NCBI RefSeq assembly: GCF_019059575.1
Contig: NW_024881851.1
Span: 446,501 to 510,500, forward strand
Direction of reading: 5' to 3'
DNA from: Amphibalanus amphitrite
Lineage: Eukaryota > Arthropoda > Thecostraca > Balanomorpha > Balanidae
DNA length: 64,000 nt
The translations under genes and the position numbers were made by a program. Every line of letters begins with the position of its first letter. Position 1 is the first letter of the stretch. Positions 59,701 to 64,000 of this stretch are shown here, piece after piece. Below the pieces are notes generated by a model. That model had not been told where the DNA came from. It saw only the letters and a program-made list of their open reading frames with translations, and made no database searches.

Positions 59701-60661
59701 CTCGTACCTGAACCTGACGGTGGCCCGGTTCAGCGCGGACGGCCGACTGCTATAATGGTTTTAACTTTTAAATTTCCCCCTGTTTACAGGGCTCTTACTT
59801 CAACTTGACGTTAGCCCGGTTCAACACCGAATATAGCTGGGGTTTAAACGTCTCCAACCCGTCCCCAGAGCTCTTACTTCAACTTGACATTAGCCCGGTT
59901 CAGCACCGATAGCTGTGTTTTTGACTTCCCCCACCTGTTTCACAGAGCTCGTACCTGAACCTGACGGTGGCCTGGCTCAGCTCTGACGGCCGACTGCTAT
60001 TGTTCTAACTGTCCCCCTGTTTCGCAGAGCTCGTACCTGAACCTGACGGTGGCGCGGTTCAGCGCCGACGGCCGACTGCTGGGCCGGACACCGCTGGACT
60101 CTGTACGCTCCAGCGTCTGTCCGCAGCTGTCGGCGGCTCTGCGCAGCGCCACCAGGTATGGGGATGCCACCAGTCGTGGTCTGCCGTCCGAGCGGGACTG
60201 ATTACCGTACATCGGCAATGGTGTGAACTGTGACATTCTTCCGTCTGTTACGAGCTCAGCTGGTCGTCAGCAATGTTTTGTGTTATACGACCAAAAGTAC
60301 TGATGGTGCAGTGCTAACCGTGTTATTCCTTTGTGCTGTGTAGTCAGCGATACTGACTGTGCTGCCTGCTGGTTGGCCTGGTGACTGCTGTTTATGTCTG
60401 ACCTCTGTCAGCTGTGCGTTTGTGCCGTTTGCCGCGTATCTGTCCCGTGCGCTGTAGTTTAACTCAGCCGTGTGCTCTTTGGCCAGGTTCGGCTCCCGGT
60501 TCGAGCACACCTGTACACTGACCGGCCGTGACCTGCTGGAAGCCGGTCCGCCCGAGTTCTTCGAGCTCTACCTGCAGTACCAAGCCGACGAGGCGGAATG
60601 GCTGTACGCCATCCCTGTACGCGTGCTCAACTACCGCAGAAACGGACGGTATGTCAACCAG
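56709..60661 (+). CDS. TMEM67: Meckelin (TMEM67), N-terminal exons
   Basis: Meckelin is a multi-pass membrane receptor-like protein of the ciliary transition zone. Seven exons join in frame: 56709-56889, 57124-57315, 57825-58021, 58383-58487, 58748-58978, 60028-60155, 60487-60661 (403 codons). They cover a signal peptide (KIFGVVLLLFDHILSG), the Cys-rich repeats (LECVCEPGYWQ, SCVGCPPEHVTSKDGLDCIR, CTPCPNGT, CRCPDSHLLLSGVC) and the extracellular middle domain (YTIDFEDGTTIDSAFF, CHLLANLCAITMYS, SYLNLTVARFSADGRLLG, PEFFELYLQYQADEAEWLY). Human meckelin is 995 residues, so the membrane helices and C-terminus must lie beyond the window, or the gene is broken: a hAT-derived gene follows directly. The intron between exons 5 and 6 has duplicated splice sites at both ends. 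ATG 56709 or the in-frame ATG 56721 could be the start. Confidence 0.92.
58945..59375. repeat. Tandem array of TMEM67 exon 5 end plus splice donor (7 donors)
   Basis: The true donor is at 58979 (CCGACAG/GTGGGA). The exon tail CAGGAGTACACYGTGCAGCG and GGACCGACAG/GTGGGACC recurs with donors at 59018, 59086, 59154, 59222, 59290 and 59358. The first step is 39 bp, all the rest exactly 68 bp, so a 39-bp duplication came first and a 68-bp dimer (one half ending GACCGACAG, the other GAGAGACTGT) was then amplified. The exon frame stays open through the whole array, and use of donor two would add 13 in-frame residues copying QEYTVQRDRQ. Confidence 0.93.
59688..60085. repeat. Tandem array of TMEM67 exon 6 acceptor plus exon start (5 copies)
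   Basis: The word CAG/AGCTCGTACCTGAACCTG and the following exon bases (ACGGTGGCCCGGTTCAGC) occur five times, with exon-like starts at 59699, 59790, 59869, 59946 and 60028. Each is preceded by its own pyrimidine tract and AG. Only the last continues into the full exon; the others break off after about 50 bases (often at CGACTGCTAT) and have stop codons or no donor. Spacing is 77-91 bp. Confidence 0.92.
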
Positions 60662-60745
60662 GTGAGTGTCGCTGTTGTTCGTAATTTTATGATGGACCTG
60701 GTCATGCGACTTAAAGGGAGATAATGACCTTTTTCCACAAAATCC

Positions 60746-60840
60746 AGGGGCGTCGCCGACGGGGGGGTCGGGGGGGTCACGACCCCCCCACTTCTCAAGA
60801 CCGGGGGGGTCGACCCCCCCACTTTTTGCGACGTGAAATA
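60746..60840. repeat. G-rich/C-rich inverted block, possible transposon end
   Basis: CCAGGGGCGTCGCCGACGGGG is followed by alternating poly-G and poly-C (GGGGGGGTCACGACCCCCCC, then GGGGGGGTCGACCCCCCC). It resembles the subterminal blocks of the elements elsewhere in the window, but no partner end was found. Confidence 0.4.
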
Positions 60841-61176
60841 GTTTTTTTTGTTCAATAGCAAAAAAAAAACATTTACCACTTACGGCTACCACTAAAGCCA
60901 AGACTGTACATACTCAATCTTTGCTTGCCCTCTCGTTCGAAGGTAAAAATCTACCATATCCATGAATTTTATGTAATTTGGCAGCATTAGAAATGCGACA
61001 ATAACAGAGCTCCCGTCACATTTGAAACGCACTTCTGCTCGGGGTTAGGATTTAGGAAAGTGTTTATGAGTTGGCCATTACAGTCAGAGGGGTAGACTTG
61101 AGCAGTGTTTAGTTTTACATTATTTTTTATTCATATTTTGACTCAAGACTCGGGACTGCAGAGGAACCCGAGCGAC

Positions 61177-64000
61177 ATGGACATCAGGTCTTTTTTTAAG
61201 AAAAAGGTAAAGTTGATAAATGGCCATTTCGAGTGGCACTGGTATCATCAATTTAAAATTTTGCACTGTCCTTGGCACTGTCTCTCCTCTAAGACTGGTG
61301 GAATGATACTGACTGGTGAAAAGATCGAGCATTAAACAAACTGGGAAGTCATGTACTCCCCACAATTACCTATTATTTATAATTGAAGTAGATGGCAGAA
61401 ACTTTTTTTTTGCTTGGGTAGTGGGTACTTATTTCAATTTTGGCTCTCACTCTCACAAGAACTACCTATTTTTACCTATAGAAATATTGGTTTTTACCAT
61501 GTTTGATTTGAGGTGGTGTCCAAAGGATAGGTTTAGTTTATTCTTTGAAATCGAATGAATATGTGACTTTTGCATTTCAATTCATATTTGTATTTTATTT
61601 TCAGGGTCCTGGTCCTGATCCAAAGCCCAGCAGCGAACCTGGCACCACAACTGTCCAGCTCCATGATCCTCCTGCACCAGCCTCCTCTAGTGGGCCATCA
61701 GCTCCCACTCAACATGTGCCAGCATCAAGAGGTAAGTTAATACCATGTCCTAGGAGGAATAGAAGTCACATTTTGTGGTAAAGAAGGTTGTATGGTGTTT
61801 TGTTGAGTTTGGTTTGCAACCATGAACCAAATTGAAATAACATTTCATCTTTTTAGTTTTCTGAACCTAGGCTTAAATATTTGTGAATGGCTCATTTGAT
61901 TCCATTCGATGTTTTTGTATAGCCTGAGCCCAAAAATGATACTCATCAACAACTATCATGATAATCCATTGAGGTGAGGTTTCCTTGACCTGACCCAACT
62001 TGATATGACCCAACCTAGCCTCACATTCTGCCAGAGGTAGGTGTATGGTGTTAATTAGATTGTAGGTTAATAATAAAGCTTGGTCAGTTAATTTCCCCTC
62101 AATCATCATTGGATTATCATGATGTTTGCTGCACCAGTGAGCATCATTTTTAGATTCAGAAAATGGAAAAACAAAGAATGAAACTTACCATTGAAATCCA
62201 TTTAGATCTCAGCTCGAGTTTTACTTTTAACAGTTTGACTTTTAAAGTTTTTTATCATTTTTCTTGCATGAAACGCGGATAACTCAAAGTCTAATCGCTT
62301 TTAAGTGCATCAGCCCATCAAGTTTACAGCCCGACAAAGAAAATGAATTGGCTAGGCCCGTGTAATACAGTACACTTTGACGGCGAGACCCCTATCAGCA
62401 GCTGTCACCTATCATCGAACGCCTCAAAATGTGAATTATAGATGTCGCCACAAGTGCCAACGAGTCTAGAGGTCGCACACTTAGCGCATTATGTAGCTTT
62501 CGTGGTGCTTGTCTTGAGTCGAAGAAACGCTCCACTTGACCTCTTCGCCTAGGCTTGTATATTCATGCTGATTGTTTCATTCCTGTATCCTGCACTCAGC
62601 TGTCCCATTCAATTGGCTGTTCCATTGCATGTTTGGTCTGTAGCTTAAAGCAACACTATGGATTGTTTTTCTTCGTTGCGAATAGCAGTTTTTCATGCAT
62701 GAGCAGATGCATTTTCCTACAGTGAAGTGATGATGTGATAGCACAGGCTAGAGAATTGCAACGGTACCTATTGCGATACGTCGTACATTATGTTTTGTCG
62801 TGCAGCATTTTGATCGCCTGGCTATGAAATATTCGATCTGAAAAACGAACTGAGACACAACGGGTAGGAACGGGACTTTTAATGTTAAAAAGACATTAGC
62901 AAACCAAAAGAATGAAAGGACAGCCAACCCCTAAAAAATGTGGAGACTAGGAGATAATGTATTGCTATGTATGTATGGTATATAGGTACCGCACTGGCAC
63001 TGGAGTAACGGATGGCTTGTGTTTAATTGCCGAAAACGCTATCAAGTACCTATTTTTTTCTGTTAAAAAAACCTGCATCGTGCGGATAAGGAACAGTTTA
63101 ACAAAAGCTGCCTGTCTAGTGCCTGAGATCATCATGTGTTGTTATCCTGAAAGTTCCTGCATCTTTTACGCTGCCTTAAGCCATTACTTCCTATAATTGT
63201 CCTCATTCCGTCTTTTTCCAGATCCTTCTCCTGGCTCCTCTTCCTCCGACGCTTCGATCAGCTACCCGTGGAACATTACGGAGCTAGATGCCCCGAACCA
63301 GCCGCCCGCAAACACCATTCCAAAGCTGGACTCTAACGGCAAACGCCTGAGCTTCATGGACTCCTGGTACGCAAAATTCCCATGGATCCACTACTGTCCC
63401 GAACGCCAAGGCGTTCTGTGTTTCCACTGCGCCAAGGCGCACGAGCTGGGAAAGGGGCCGAGAGACCACCAGGAGGCCGCCTTCACCTCTGCGGGCATGA
63501 AGAATTGGAAGAAGGCTCTTCAGAAGTTTCATAAACATGCCCGCTCCAAACACCACCAGGACCATCTCACGGCCGCGGACCTCGGCTGCAGTCCCATCAG
63601 CACGGTGGTTAAGTCGGCAGAGAAATCTTCTCAAGAAGTTGCCAGGAAAAACCTGCGGAGGCTCATCACCTCGGTCAAATTCCTGGCACAGGAAGGTCTG
63701 GCGTTCCGGGGCCATGCATCCTCCGAAGGCCACTACAAGGAGCTACTTCGTCTCCGTGCTGAGGACAGCCCCGAGCTCCTTGAGTGGCTCAAGAGAAAAG
63801 AAAACTTCACCCACCATGACGTGCAGAATGAAATGATGAAACTCATCAGTCATGAGGTGATCCGCGAACTGGTGGAAGAGCTTCGCTCCGATGGGCAGCC
63901 GAGGTACTATTCAGTCATTGTGGACGGCACCCAAGACGTGAATGGACTGGAGCAGGAGTCGGTGTGCGTGCGGTATGTGGGTGATGATTTTCAGGTTCGC
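61177..64000 (+). CDS. hAT-derived ZMYM1-like (TTF-type zinc finger/DUF4371) protein, partial
   Basis: A domesticated or recent hAT transposase-type protein. Exons 61177-61206, 61605-61731 and 63222 to the window edge join in frame with GT-AG sites: MDIRSFFKKK, a Pro/Ser linker (about residues 11-70), then a TTF-type zinc finger region (SWYAKFPWIHYCPERQGVLC, FHCAKAHELG, KHHQDHL) and the start of the DUF4371 RNase-H-like transposase domain (RRLITSVKFLAQEGLAFRGH, HEVIRELVEELR, YYSVIVDGTQDVNGLEQESV; the Asp in VDGTQD is the expected first catalytic residue). About 312 residues are visible; the family is usually 600-900. No frameshift or stop interrupts it. It lies on the TMEM67 strand right after exon 7 and may be nested in a TMEM67 intron. 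Confidence 0.85.
61740..63221. other. Intron of the ZMYM1-like gene
   Basis: The 1.5-kb intron between exons two and three is AT-rich. I see no other exon or element in it. A CTTGACCTGACCCAACTTGA-type run lies at about 61985-62015. Confidence 0.6.

Overview
This is a piece of a eukaryotic nuclear genome: genes are split by GT-AG introns, exons are GC-rich, introns and intergenic DNA are AT-rich, and transposon remnants are everywhere. The gene set (Mediator subunit MED4, COQ10, an Eiger/ectodysplasin-like TNF ligand, the ciliary protein meckelin) and the scattered GGTAGGTA/AGGTAGGTACCT words suggest an arthropod, most likely a non-insect one such as a crustacean. This assignment is inference; no rRNA or mitochondrial marker is present.

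Layout. 1-13.8 kb: no host gene recognised. It holds a long-inverted-repeat element with a tRNA-like insert (2.4-3.6 kb), a 5'-truncated non-LTR retrotransposon tail with RNase H (7.9-9.1 kb, minus) and a non-autonomous hAT element with an 8-bp target duplication (9.9-12.2 kb). 13.8-17.7 kb (minus): a large, disordered, unrecognised gene. 19.1-24.4 kb: a nested transposon block inside an apparent hAT element. 26.8-27.8 kb: an inverted-repeat element with a transposase fragment. 30.1-34.3 kb (plus): MED4 in five exons, whose third intron is filled by two abutting TTAA elements. 36.0-36.7 kb (minus): a new two-exon gene for a 121-residue single-pass membrane protein. 40.1-50.6 kb (plus): a seven-exon TNF-superfamily ligand of 472 residues. 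52.9-53.6 kb (minus): COQ10. 56.7-60.7 kb (plus): the first seven exons of TMEM67 (meckelin). 61.2 kb to the end (plus): a spliced hAT-derived ZMYM1-like gene that runs off the window.

The most striking pattern is that tandem arrays repeatedly start exactly on gene boundaries. In the TNF gene, two introns open with arrays whose unit is the exon end plus its 5' splice site (11 and 9 donor copies). In TMEM67 one intron has the exon end and donor seven times at its start and the acceptor plus exon start five times at its end. In the small membrane-protein gene the last coding bases with the stop codon are repeated 11 times. Five arrays in three genes point to a local process that amplifies exon edges.

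A second theme is elements bounded by TTAA with inverted ends (piggyBac-like by target site), of four end types, two pairs of which sit head to tail sharing one TTAA. Several are very rich in AGGTCA half-sites.
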